Below, in pieces: positions 33,288-40,987 of a stretch of 64,000 bases of DNA (position 1 is its first letter; each line of letters begins with the position of its first letter). The stretch comes from Bdellovibrio sp. KM01 (GTDB lineage Bacteria > Bdellovibrionota > Bdellovibrionia > Bdellovibrionales > Bdellovibrionaceae), in NCBI RefSeq assembly GCF_013752535.1, contig NZ_CP058348.1, positions 2,604,001 through 2,668,000 on the forward strand, in the 5' to 3' direction. A model generated the notes under the pieces. The model had not been told where the DNA came from and did not search any database. It worked only from the letters and a program-made list of their open reading frames with translations. The position numbers and the translations under genes were made by a program.

Positions 33288-33596
33288 ATGAAAATTACTA
33301 AACGATTTCTGATGACAGCCGTTTCGATTGTTTCCTTGCACACAGCTTCCATCGCCTTCGCTCAAAGCGGTGGCCCCAGCCAAGAACAGCGCGAAGCTTT
33401 CAAAGCCTGTGCTGACTCTGTGGGGATGGAAAGACCAGAGCCAGGTAAAAGACCTACAGCTCCAACGGAAGAACAAAAAACTGCACTGGATGCATGTATG
33501 AAAGCAAAAGGATTTGAGGCCCCAACCCACTTCGGTCGCCCAGGCGGTGGTCCTCGTGGAGAAAGACCTCCAGAAGAGGTCGGAGGTGTTCAGTAA
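33288..33596 (+). CDS. Small exported Pro/Gly-rich protein with two Cys
   Basis: A 102-residue protein with a signal peptide (MKITKRFLMTAVSIVSLHTA, ending in a plausible AFAQS site). Two related helical units, SQEQREAFKACADSVGM and TEEQKTALDACMKAKGF, each with one Cys, suggest an internal duplication. They are separated by a Pro-rich link and followed by a Gly/Arg/Pro tail. A GGGAG ribosome site precedes the ATG and a terminator follows. Function unknown. Confidence 0.75.
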   Translation: MKITKRFLMTAVSIVSLHTASIAFAQSGGPSQEQREAFKACADSVGMERPEPGKRPTAPTEEQKTALDACMKAKGFEAPTHFGRPGGGPRGERPPEEVGGVQ

Positions 33597-33635
33597 CTAG
33601 AATCGCTTCAAAAATTAAGTATCTTCCTAGCTTCC

Positions 33636-33670
33636 AAAGATCCAGCCTTCACGGGTTGGATCTTTTTTTT
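33636..33670 (+). terminator. Terminator after the small exported protein gene
   Basis: AAAGATCCAGCC at 33636-33647 pairs with GGGTTGGATCTTT at 33653-33665 (one G-T pair), followed by eight T in a row. Confidence 0.93.
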
Positions 33671-33704
33671 GCTCCATTCTTAATTCCAGAAGAAACTAGA
33701 AACA

Positions 33705-33896
33705 AAAATTGAATCGGCCGAGTGGCTGAATTGGGCTTAGCTGGCGGCTGATTGAAATGCAAGCGACCTCCGTGGGCGCCTGGATGGCGCGCACTCGCCA
33801 CAGGCGAGCCACGGTTGAGTCATGGATGGCGTGTCGCGGAATTGCAAGCAGACGACTGGCGAGACCAAGGCAGAGACGCTTGGCCGCTTCAATTTT
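33705..33896. repeat. Multi-branched palindromic intergenic region
   Basis: Ends at 33705-33719 (AAAATTGAATCGGCC) and 33882-33896 pair with one mismatch. Inside, TGCAA/TTGCA, GCGAC (33763-33767) with GTCGC (33833-33837) and CCGTGG (33770-33775) with CCACGG (33809-33814) nest, and two local hairpins occupy the centre: GCGCC-TGGAT-GGCGC and CTCGCC-ACA-GGCGAG. It lies between two convergent genes. It may be a structured RNA or a non-autonomous palindromic element. Confidence 0.6.
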
Positions 33897-33902
33897 CGTC
33901 TT

Positions 33903-35654
33903 TTAAGGCGCACCCGTGAAGTCTATAGACCACGAAGTAAGAGTCCCGCTGACAGCGTCGGTGCGGCCGTCTATTACTTTAAGTGTCCAGATACCTTCGC
34001 TGCGTTCTTGATAGAAGGCGTTGGTTAAGAACACGTCATCGGCGTAATCGTGGACGTTTGTCAGAGAGTTATGCATGTTGACCAGGATGCTTCGCATACC
34101 GGATGGAGATGTTAATTCCAGGGCTAATTGCGAAATATCATTATGGGTGATGCTGACTTTGACTCTGACGCTTTCGATTTTCAAACCAGAACCATTGGCA
34201 ATACTGATTTGTGAATAGGCGGCACCGGCTAAGCTGCCGTCACCGATGGGAATGCTGATGGTTCCTGTCGAAGTATACCCTGGCTCAGTATAAGTTCCAA
34301 AAGTACTCGTATAACTTTTCGCCATTGCAACGGCGGCATCAACGTCGACTTTTCCGAAGCCGTACCAGTTGTGGAACTTAAATCCGGCACTATTCGTTTT
34401 CCATGGAAGCTCCCAAGAATATCCCGTCGGTACGGATGTCCCTAAAGGATGTGGGATCGTTCCCGTCGTCACGTAGTCCATCGGGACCGCTGTTTTGGCC
34501 AGGATGTATTTCACATCCCTCCATGTCAGATTTGAATTTGCAGAAAGCATCAATGCCACGGCACCAGAAATAGTGGGAGCGGCAGACGAGGTTCCATTAA
34601 ATGTCGCAGTATAATTACATTGAGAGTTTGGCGAACTGCCTTTTTCAAAGGGCACATAAGTGGAAATACTCGACTGAGACCACCCCGCAGAACAACCAGA
34701 GCGATCTGTCGTCAGCATCGCTGGGGCCGCATATCCAAATTCCCCGCCAAATCCGGAAATCCAGATGTCAGCACCTGGTGATGAATAACTTGAAGAAACA
34801 CCTTTGGCATTTAACGCCGCAACGACAATTTGATACGGATTGGTGTTATCACCGTCAAAATTAGAATTCCCGATACATGTGCTGCTAGTGCTTTGGCCGT
34901 TGCAATAAGTTTCAAACTCGTTCCCGGCAGCTTTAACCAAGATGGCACCTTTACCACTGCGATAAGATGTAACCGCCGTTTTTAATTGCGCTTCGTAAGC
35001 AGGAGTCGGATCCGTAATCTTGTACTGATCATATCCCCAACTCATATTCAAAATATCAAAGTCAGCTCCTGTGGCTTGATTCAAAACTTTTGCCGTGTCT
35101 TGAGTGACCATAGCAGAAAGCAAGTTCGCGACACTTAAAGCCGCCTTAGGAGCCACTCCACGAGAACCCACACCATTTCCACCCACAGCCGCGATAATCC
35201 CGGCAACAGAAGTCCCGTGGTTATCATAGGAAGTTGGAGCCGTGGTTTTATCATGAGGAGGAGCGGTCGTCGTCACATAGGACGCCCCCATAGAACCCAA
35301 ATAATAATCGCGAGATCTTGCGACAGAGGTTTGGAAGTTCCCGGTTAAATCTTCATGAGTGTTTTCCAAGCCATCGTCAGATACCCGGACCTTCACACCC
35401 TCGCCCAAAATTCCCGCACTCCAAGTAGCGCGCAGATTCAGATCAACACCGGCGGTACCACCGGATTTAGAAACTCCCGCCTGACCACAATTGGCCAGGA
35501 ACCAAGCATAGCCAAACAAAGGATCGCCGCCGTCATTAAAGCAAGAATCGGCAATCTCAAAGCCACTGCCATTGCAGTTCGCGAGCATCATCGTCAGCGA
35601 CGTACCACCGAAAGCGAGCAACAAGACTGATAAAAACTTTTTAGTTTTTAACAT
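33903..35654 (-). CDS. Subtilisin-like (S8) serine protease with P domain, lipoprotein
   Basis: The 583-residue protein has a signal peptide with an LANC lipobox (Cys27). The catalytic domain begins at once with a DPLFGYAWFLANCGQ start typical of kexin/proprotein convertases, then Asp93 in VRVSDDGLE, the His motif YDNHGTSVAGII, the Asn region and the Ser motif FNGTSSAAPTISGAVAL. The C-terminal 120 residues form a P domain (proprotein convertase P/Homo B) with SVRVKVSITHNDISQLALEL and IWTLKVIDGR. No propeptide lies between the signal and catalytic domain; see the overlapping upstream gene. It is likely a lipid-anchored surface protease. Confidence 0.92.
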   Translation of the reverse strand: MLKTKKFLSVLLLAFGGTSLTMMLANCNGSGFEIADSCFNDGGDPLFGYAWFLANCGQAGVSKSGGTAGVDLNLRATWSAGILGEGVKVRVSDDGLENTHEDLTGNFQTSVARSRDYYLGSMGASYVTTTAPPHDKTTAPTSYDNHGTSVAGIIAAVGGNGVGSRGVAPKAALSVANLLSAMVTQDTAKVLNQATGADFDILNMSWGYDQYKITDPTPAYEAQLKTAVTSYRSGKGAILVKAAGNEFETYCNGQSTSSTCIGNSNFDGDNTNPYQIVVAALNAKGVSSSYSSPGADIWISGFGGEFGYAAPAMLTTDRSGCSAGWSQSSISTYVPFEKGSSPNSQCNYTATFNGTSSAAPTISGAVALMLSANSNLTWRDVKYILAKTAVPMDYVTTGTIPHPLGTSVPTGYSWELPWKTNSAGFKFHNWYGFGKVDVDAAVAMAKSYTSTFGTYTEPGYTSTGTISIPIGDGSLAGAAYSQISIANGSGLKIESVRVKVSITHNDISQLALELTSPSGMRSILVNMHNSLTNVHDYADDVFLTNAFYQERSEGIWTLKVIDGRTDAVSGTLTSWSIDFTGAP

Positions 35655-36408
35655 AGTTGCGACTCACAATTTCCAGTTCCGCTTTAGCGACACGCGGATC
35701 TCTTTTAAGAACGTTAACGAATTTTCCCAGGTCAAAATTGGAAGTAGCAGGTGTTACGAAATACAAATGCAAATGATCAAAACGGTCCATCACTTTGAGA
35801 CCGTATTCTTTTTGAATTTTAGATAAAGTCGCATTGTCCTTTAACGTCAGCATCACGCGACCAGGGACAATCCCGACATTTCCCATGCGCTCATCAAAAA
35901 GCACCAAGGGATTTTTCTTTTCAAAATTAGCGTCGTCCCCGTCCATGCGCCCGTCTTTCACGATGACATAGCCACCGTAGCGACCCACCACATCTCCCTC
36001 ATATCCCGCATAATCAGCGGTAGGAACAGCACGGACTCCCGTCCATACTTTCCAATCTGTGGAATTGGATCGGAACAAAAGATTCTCTTTCAAGACTCCC
36101 ACATCAGGGCGCAAAGGGGCTGGACGAGAGTTCGTGTGCTCGTCTCGAGCGACTCTTTCGCGTGCTTGCATTTGAGGTGGAGGCGGATTGGCGACTATCG
36201 TTGTTGGAGCGGGTTGCGCAGATTCCGTTTTTGCCGCTGTACCAGTGGCCGTATTGATGTTGTGATCCATCTCCGCCATGCGCTCAGCTTGGGCGTCATT
36301 GGCCTTCACCGTGGATTTCCCCAAAGTGCTGATGCCTTCGCGCTGACCCTCCCGAAACAGGAAGGCCGCTAATACTGCAATACCAATGATGATAAGGCCC
36401 TTTTTCAT
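35641..36408 (-). CDS. Exported protein with subtilase-propeptide-like C-terminus
   Basis: The 255-residue protein has an N-terminal membrane anchor or signal (MKKGLIIIGIAVLAAFLF), a Pro/Ala-rich linker, and a C-terminal segment of about 75 residues: GRVMLTLKDNATLSKIQKEY, HLHLYFVTPA, and NVLKRDPRVAKAELEIVSRN. This last pattern is that of the fervidolysin-type S8 prodomain (chain of beta-alpha-beta, closing with a V-x-x-A-E strand). The stop overlaps the start of the S8 protease gene by 14 bases. I infer that it acts in trans as chaperone or inhibitor of that protease. Confidence 0.72.
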   Translation of the reverse strand: MKKGLIIIGIAVLAAFLFREGQREGISTLGKSTVKANDAQAERMAEMDHNINTATGTAAKTESAQPAPTTIVANPPPPQMQARERVARDEHTNSRPAPLRPDVGVLKENLLFRSNSTDWKVWTGVRAVPTADYAGYEGDVVGRYGGYVIVKDGRMDGDDANFEKKNPLVLFDERMGNVGIVPGRVMLTLKDNATLSKIQKEYGLKVMDRFDHLHLYFVTPATSNFDLGKFVNVLKRDPRVAKAELEIVSRNYVKN

Positions 36409-36443
36409 AGAGGACTTATCGGCATTTTTCTCAGATTACATCA

Positions 36444-36884
36444 CTATATATTCTTGCTCATGACCCCGACCAGCTGGCTCATACGAGTCATTAGGTTCCC
36501 TAAATTGCGTTTCTCATCGCTATTAAACTGGGACCACAGGTTACTGATGTTTTCATTGTATACGGGCAGGACTTTCTTCATAAGCTCGAGTCCAGTTTCC
36601 GTTAAAACGATGCGATAGGAACGACTGTCACCCGCGTTTTGTTGGGGTTGGATCCAGCCGGCTTGCTTGAGATTTGAAATGATCGCCGAAATCGTCGCAT
36701 TCGTTACTCCCACGGCTTTCGCTGTCTCTGTTGGAGTCATCCCTTCCGGACTATTATAAAGAAGGTTCAAAATCACGAAGCGTGTCGTCGTCAGTTTGTA
36801 TTCCTGGAAGAACTCTTCCAAAGCTGTCTCAAAATCGATCGTTAACTTACTGAATAATATATGGAGCTGCATTTCTTCAGACAT
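36444..36884 (-). CDS. MarR-family transcriptional regulator
   Basis: The start is the ATG at 36884, with GGGGAGAAG upstream; a longer frame to 36956 has no ribosome site. The 146-residue regulator shows a winged helix with FVILNLLYNSPEGMTPTETA, KAVGVTNATISAIISNLKQA and the wing GDSRSYRIVLTETGLELM. MarR dimers usually repress nearby genes and release DNA on binding phenols or other ligands. Target here unknown; the protease genes just downstream on the same strand are candidates. Confidence 0.92.
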   Translation of the reverse strand: MSEEMQLHILFSKLTIDFETALEEFFQEYKLTTTRFVILNLLYNSPEGMTPTETAKAVGVTNATISAIISNLKQAGWIQPQQNAGDSRSYRIVLTETGLELMKKVLPVYNENISNLWSQFNSDEKRNLGNLMTRMSQLVGVMSKNI

Positions 36885-37110
36885 ACTCTTCTCCCCGAGC
36901 AGGTTTGTTATAAAAACTTTATCCCCCAAATGTTGCAGAATTGTGGAATTGGACACACTGACGACTGTCTAACGTTTTACGTCCTTTTAATTCGATGCCC
37001 CATGTTGATACGTTTTAAACGATTATAAGCGAGGCGGCGCATGGCACGGGATGGCATGGACCTTGAGTAGTACCTAGGTGAGACGTTTTTTTTAACGAAA
37101 GAGGGATTAT

Positions 37111-37551
37111 ATGAAAACGAAATATTTGCTTACGATTCTGCTTACAGGAATGACCTTATTTCTCGCGAACTGCTCTAAGAGCAATAGCAATGGTGCTTCC
37201 ACTTCAAATGGCACTTACAACTCTTGTGCTGCTGGTTCTGTTTGGGTTACTCAAACGAACTCATGCTTGCCAACAGCTGTATGTACTCAAAATGGTTTGA
37301 GCGCAGACTATGGTTACAACCAAGCGACGAACCAATGTATCCAAGGTACTTACTCCAATGGAACTACGACTTCTGGCTCACCAACATGTAACGGTATGTC
37401 AGGTTATGTATCTGTCAACGGGACTTGCTTGCCTGAACAAGGTTGCACTCAGTACCGAGGCCAAAACAATGTTCCTTACTATGGTTACCGCTCAAACGGC
37501 GGTCAATGGGCATGTTATCCACAAGGCTACAACGGTCAGTGGTATAACTAA
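37111..37551 (+). CDS. Cys-rich small lipoprotein
   Basis: The 146-residue protein has a signal peptide with a FLANC lipobox. The mature part has ten or so cysteines in units like CAAGSVWVTQTNSCLPTAVC and CNGMSGYVSVNGTCLPEQGC, which suggest disulfide-rich repeats on the outer surface. The rest is Asn/Ser/Gly/Tyr-rich. A GAGGG ribosome site precedes the ATG. No family recognised. Confidence 0.8.
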   Translation: MKTKYLLTILLTGMTLFLANCSKSNSNGASTSNGTYNSCAAGSVWVTQTNSCLPTAVCTQNGLSADYGYNQATNQCIQGTYSNGTTTSGSPTCNGMSGYVSVNGTCLPEQGCTQYRGQNNVPYYGYRSNGGQWACYPQGYNGQWYN

Positions 37552-37604
37552 AACCTCAGCTGGCACGAACAAAGTCAGCGGGTTTCCCTCACCTTAAAAA
37601 CTTT

Positions 37605-37628
37605 GGCTGACCCTTTACCGGGTCGGCC
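37605..37628 (+). terminator. Possible hairpin after the Cys-rich lipoprotein gene
   Basis: GGCTGACCC at 37605-37613 pairs with GGGTCGGCC at 37620-37628 (one T-G pair) over a 6-base loop. No T run follows, so it may be a stabilising hairpin or weak terminator. Confidence 0.5.
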
Positions 37629-37747
37629 GTGTCTGCTCCTGCACTTTCAAATGACAACCTTTCCTATCTGAAATTTGCGCTGAACCTTACAACGTCCCTA
37701 TACTCCGATCTCTATCCAAACTTTCTTATGAGAATCCGGAGCACATC

Positions 37748-38158
37748 ATGAAATCATGTTTTAAAATTTTCTTCGCAGTTCTATTCTTTTCTCCCCTTTC
37801 ACAAGCCATCGAACTTAATATTTTACAACCCAACTACCGCTGCCAATCAAAAGAGTTCGTCACCGACAATACTTTGGCTCTTATCGTTTTGCAGGACAAA
37901 GTTTCCGGCTTGAACCATATCGAAATCGAACAAGCCTGGTTCGGGGGTCTTCGCAGAGCTTACTTTGAAGTTTCTGAACGAGTTGAAAAAAATGGCGATC
38001 GCCAGCCCGTAATCTTTGAGGGCTTCGGTATTAAACTAGCCATCGAGCACGCCGCCTCCACCGCCTCCGAGCAACACCCTCTGCAAGCGGTCTTGCAAAT
38101 TCCCTTAGGCAACGGCGAAGTCAAAAGTGAAGCGCTGATTTGTGAGTCACTGCTTTAA
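37748..38158 (+). CDS. Hypothetical exported protein
   Basis: A 136-residue protein with a signal peptide (MKSCFKIFFAVLFFSPLSQA). The mature region has two Cys far apart (RCQSKEF and LICESLL), likely one disulfide, and alternating polar/hydrophobic strands. No domain recognised. Its last 38 bases overlap the end of the convergent membrane-protein gene, so both 3-prime ends are constrained. Confidence 0.72.
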   Translation: MKSCFKIFFAVLFFSPLSQAIELNILQPNYRCQSKEFVTDNTLALIVLQDKVSGLNHIEIEQAWFGGLRRAYFEVSERVEKNGDRQPVIFEGFGIKLAIEHAASTASEQHPLQAVLQIPLGNGEVKSEALICESLL

Positions 38159-38570
38159 TCGTATTTTTTCGCAGTTTTACAGAAATCAAATAGCCGACGA
38201 TAATGATATTAAAAGCCGTGATGACAACCTTCCACCACGCATACCCTTCGGCTATTTTGATTATTTCAAAGGGCAGATAAATTCCCCCAGAAAAGATCGC
38301 CAACCACTCGGCCCAGGATCTTTCCTTCCACAATCCATAGGCTTCTGTAAAACGAATCACAGAGTAAACCGCAGCAAGAATTGCAAGTTCCCAAAGCTCT
38401 CTGTCATTCAGGTTTTTAAAAATTTCAATAAAGACAGACTTATAGTAAGAACTGTTTTCGAGTCCTAAGTGATGCGCTATATGATGGACGTTTGCGACAC
38501 CAATCCCCAGGAGGACAACGACTCCTCCTTTGGCAGCTTCAAATACGGCAACTAACTTCAATCCACTCAT
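38121..38570 (-). CDS. DUF2127 family membrane protein
   Basis: The 149-residue protein has four hydrophobic helices. The DUF2127 pattern is visible: LKLVAVFEAAKGGVVVLLGI at the start and AYGLWKERSWAEWLAIFSGG followed by IYLPFEIIKIAE in the centre. The family is widespread and uncharacterised. The start codon is at 38570. It is convergent with the exported protein gene, overlapping by 38 bases. Confidence 0.85.
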   Translation of the reverse strand: MSGLKLVAVFEAAKGGVVVLLGIGVANVHHIAHHLGLENSSYYKSVFIEIFKNLNDRELWELAILAAVYSVIRFTEAYGLWKERSWAEWLAIFSGGIYLPFEIIKIAEGYAWWKVVITAFNIIIVGYLISVKLRKNTIKAVTHKSALHF

Positions 38571-38661
38571 CTTTTCAAACTGCCCGTTTCAGATTCAACA
38601 GACACTATGTATTCATGCAAGAACTATTGACGACTTTCGAGCTTTTCCATGAACTCACTAT

Positions 38662-39666
38662 GTGAAACATCTTAAACACTTTCTTATTTTTGTTCTTCTT
38701 TCATGTTTCTTTGGTTCCTTCGCCAACTCTGCTGAAGAACAAATTTTAAGTCCCCGGGCTCACCTTGAAGGAAAGCCTTATCCGAACTTTACGCATAAAG
38801 AAAATGAATCCGAAGCGCCCCATCGCGAATGGGAGTGGAGCCTACCCATTTTTGCTCAGCGGGTGATCGACAAAGGTTTCAATCTTCCACGTCCCTATGG
38901 ATTGAGTTTAATTTATGGTCAACTGTCTCAAGGGTTTAATATCGAAAACCTCAAAGTGGCTTTTGACGGCTCATCTGATTTAACACCAGTCGATTTTATC
39001 AATTTTAGTAACACGCAAATCAACAATACCACGTGGCAGTTGAAACTCGATGCATGGCTTTTTCCATTTTTAAATCTATTTGGGATCCTGGGATACATTC
39101 ATGGAGATGGAAGTGTGCCTTTGAATATTGCATATAAGGACATTTATAATATGGTACTGCCGGGGAATCCCTGTAACGTCGGCAGTCCTCCGGCATTTTG
39201 TCAGGGATATATCAATGCCGTAGCACCTATTAACTTTCACGGTTACAGTTTGGGTATCGGCATCATTCTGGCCGGAGGTTACAAAGACTGGTTCTTTGCG
39301 ATGCCAGCCACTTATGTTGAAAGCGACGTGAACGTTTCAGATACCAACCCTCGCGCGATCAACATCACTCCCCGTATTGGTTACAACATTAAAACGGAAT
39401 CTCACGGCAAGTTCGGTGTTTATCTCGGTCTGAACTACTTTAATTCCGACGTCACTTTAAGCGGCACTTACACTTTACCATTGTCAGGAACTTCTATCGG
39501 CAGAGACGTGCCTGTGCGCTATTCTTTAAAAGAAACACCTCTTGATAATTGGAATGCTGTTGGCGGAGTAAATTGGGAGCTGAGCGAATTTTGGTCCATC
39601 GTCATGGAAATCGGGCACAGTCAAAACCGTGACACCACCACATTTAATTTTGCTTATCGATTTTAG
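38662..39666 (+). CDS. Outer-membrane beta-barrel protein
   Basis: The start is a GTG at 38662; an overlapping ATG at 38660 is out of frame and stops at once. The 334-residue product has a signal peptide (KHLKHFLIFVLLSCFFGSFA) and many amphipathic strands with alternating aromatic residues, and ends FNFAYRF, the terminal Phe typical of proteins inserted by BAM. Family not certain. The next barrel gene follows after 8 bases, so they form a pair. Confidence 0.8.
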   Translation: MKHLKHFLIFVLLSCFFGSFANSAEEQILSPRAHLEGKPYPNFTHKENESEAPHREWEWSLPIFAQRVIDKGFNLPRPYGLSLIYGQLSQGFNIENLKVAFDGSSDLTPVDFINFSNTQINNTTWQLKLDAWLFPFLNLFGILGYIHGDGSVPLNIAYKDIYNMVLPGNPCNVGSPPAFCQGYINAVAPINFHGYSLGIGIILAGGYKDWFFAMPATYVESDVNVSDTNPRAINITPRIGYNIKTESHGKFGVYLGLNYFNSDVTLSGTYTLPLSGTSIGRDVPVRYSLKETPLDNWNAVGGVNWELSEFWSIVMEIGHSQNRDTTTFNFAYRF

Positions 39667-39674
39667 GGGGAGCT

Positions 39675-40388
39675 ATGGTTTTGCTGCTCATTGCCCTCGC
39701 CTCACTGATCGGAATGCACAACGCAACTCCGAACCCTCCCCCCCTTCCGTTACATATCGAACTGGATGCCGGGGTTTTGGCAGTCACGGGCAAGAACGAC
39801 ACTCAAAGCATCAACTCCAATTTAGACGTTCAGTATGATTTTGATCGAAACACCTTGAAAGTTGCAGGTGACTACTTAAATTCCTCAACAGAAGGCGTTG
39901 ACTCTGCTCTGCATTGGACTGCGGGGGCTAGATATGAAAATGAATTCATCACCGCTTCTCGCATCTATTTGGACTATTATTCTGAAGCCGATCCTTTTAT
40001 TGGTTACGTTCAGCGCAATAACGAAGGCCTGGGTTATCAGTATGCGATTCACAAAGATTCCACTGTTTTTTGGTGGGCAGAAATTGGTTACTTACACAGT
40101 GACACCAATATCGTGAATCGAACTGAAGTATTTGAAAGCAAAGCGCGCTTTGCTTCGGGAGTCGCATGGCGATTTGATACGACTTGGTCTCTTGAAGGCG
40201 AACTAGAATATCTATTCAACTTAACTTATGCGAATGAAGATCTGATGAGTTATGAGTTCGCATTGACCAGTTTGATCAATTCAAAATTTGCGATTCGTAC
40301 GGCCTATATCATGCGCCATATGGAAAATCCCTATCAGGGATCCCGCGATCAAGGTACGACCATGTTAAGTCTGGTTGCAACATTTTGA
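39675..40388 (+). CDS. DUF481-like outer-membrane protein (YdiY type)
   Basis: The 237-residue protein has a short hydrophobic N-terminus acting as signal peptide and then repeated strands of the DUF481 barrel: LDVQYDFDRNTLKVAGDYLN, FITASRIYLDYYSEADPF, GLGYQYAI and a C-terminal TTMLSLVATF ending in Phe. YdiY-like proteins are found in the outer membrane and often respond to salt. A GGGGGAG ribosome site supports the start. Co-transcribed with the upstream barrel gene. Confidence 0.8.
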   Translation: MVLLLIALASLIGMHNATPNPPPLPLHIELDAGVLAVTGKNDTQSINSNLDVQYDFDRNTLKVAGDYLNSSTEGVDSALHWTAGARYENEFITASRIYLDYYSEADPFIGYVQRNNEGLGYQYAIHKDSTVFWWAEIGYLHSDTNIVNRTEVFESKARFASGVAWRFDTTWSLEGELEYLFNLTYANEDLMSYEFALTSLINSKFAIRTAYIMRHMENPYQGSRDQGTTMLSLVATF

Positions 40389-40441
40389 TGAGAATTGACA
40401 TGACAGGTGTCAATTTTAACCATGTTTTGTATATTTAAGTC

Positions 40442-40987
40442 ATGGACACAACAGCTTTAGAAATTTTGAAATTTTGGTTTGAAGAAACAGAACCCCGCCT
40501 GTGGTTTGCAAAGGATCAAGATTTTGACAGTCTGATCCGTCAGCGTTTTTCCGACGTTTATGCCAAGGCCGAAAAGTGTGAGTTGTACTTGTGGAGAAAA
40601 AATCCTCGCGGACGTCTTGCAGAAATCATTATCCTCGATCAATTTTCCCGCAATATGTTCCGCGATACTCCGCGAGCTTTTAAGAACGATACGTTGGCTC
40701 TAACCCTCGCTCAAGAGGCTGTGGCCTCCGGGGATGATCAAAAACTAAAACCTCAGGAACGTGCCTTTATCTATTTACCTTATATGCATAGTGAATCCGA
40801 AGTGATTCACCACGAAGCCATGCGCCTTTTCTCGCAGCAGGGCTTAGAAAATAATTTAGAGTTCGAATTGGCTCATAAGAGCATCATTGATCGCTTTGGC
40901 CGATACCCTTACCGCAACGAGATCTTGGGAAGGGAATCGACCCGCGAGGAACTGGAATTCTTGAAAATGCCCGGATCTAGCTTTTAA
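40442..40987 (+). CDS. DUF924 family protein
   Basis: A 181-residue protein of the DUF924 family: ALEILKFWFEETEPRLWFAK at the start, IILDQFSRNMFRDTPRAFKN with the signature LDQFSRN, then ERAFIYLPYMHSESEVIHHE and FGRYPYRNEILGRESTREEL at the end. DUF924 proteins adopt a TPR-like all-helical fold and have no known activity. Cytoplasmic. Its stop codon overlaps that of the convergent chemoreceptor gene within TTAA. Confidence 0.93.
   Translation: MDTTALEILKFWFEETEPRLWFAKDQDFDSLIRQRFSDVYAKAEKCELYLWRKNPRGRLAEIIILDQFSRNMFRDTPRAFKNDTLALTLAQEAVASGDDQKLKPQERAFIYLPYMHSESEVIHHEAMRLFSQQGLENNLEFELAHKSIIDRFGRYPYRNEILGRESTREELEFLKMPGSSF

Noticed and set aside
33711-33740. Sequence like the D arm of a serine or leucine tRNA (GGCCGAGTGGCTGAA)
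   Set aside because: No acceptor stem, anticodon arm or proper T arm follows at the right distance; the region folds better as nested palindromes.
33822-34028. Short plus-strand coding frame
   Set aside because: It overlaps the palindromic region and the end of the protease gene and has no ribosome site or recognisable product.
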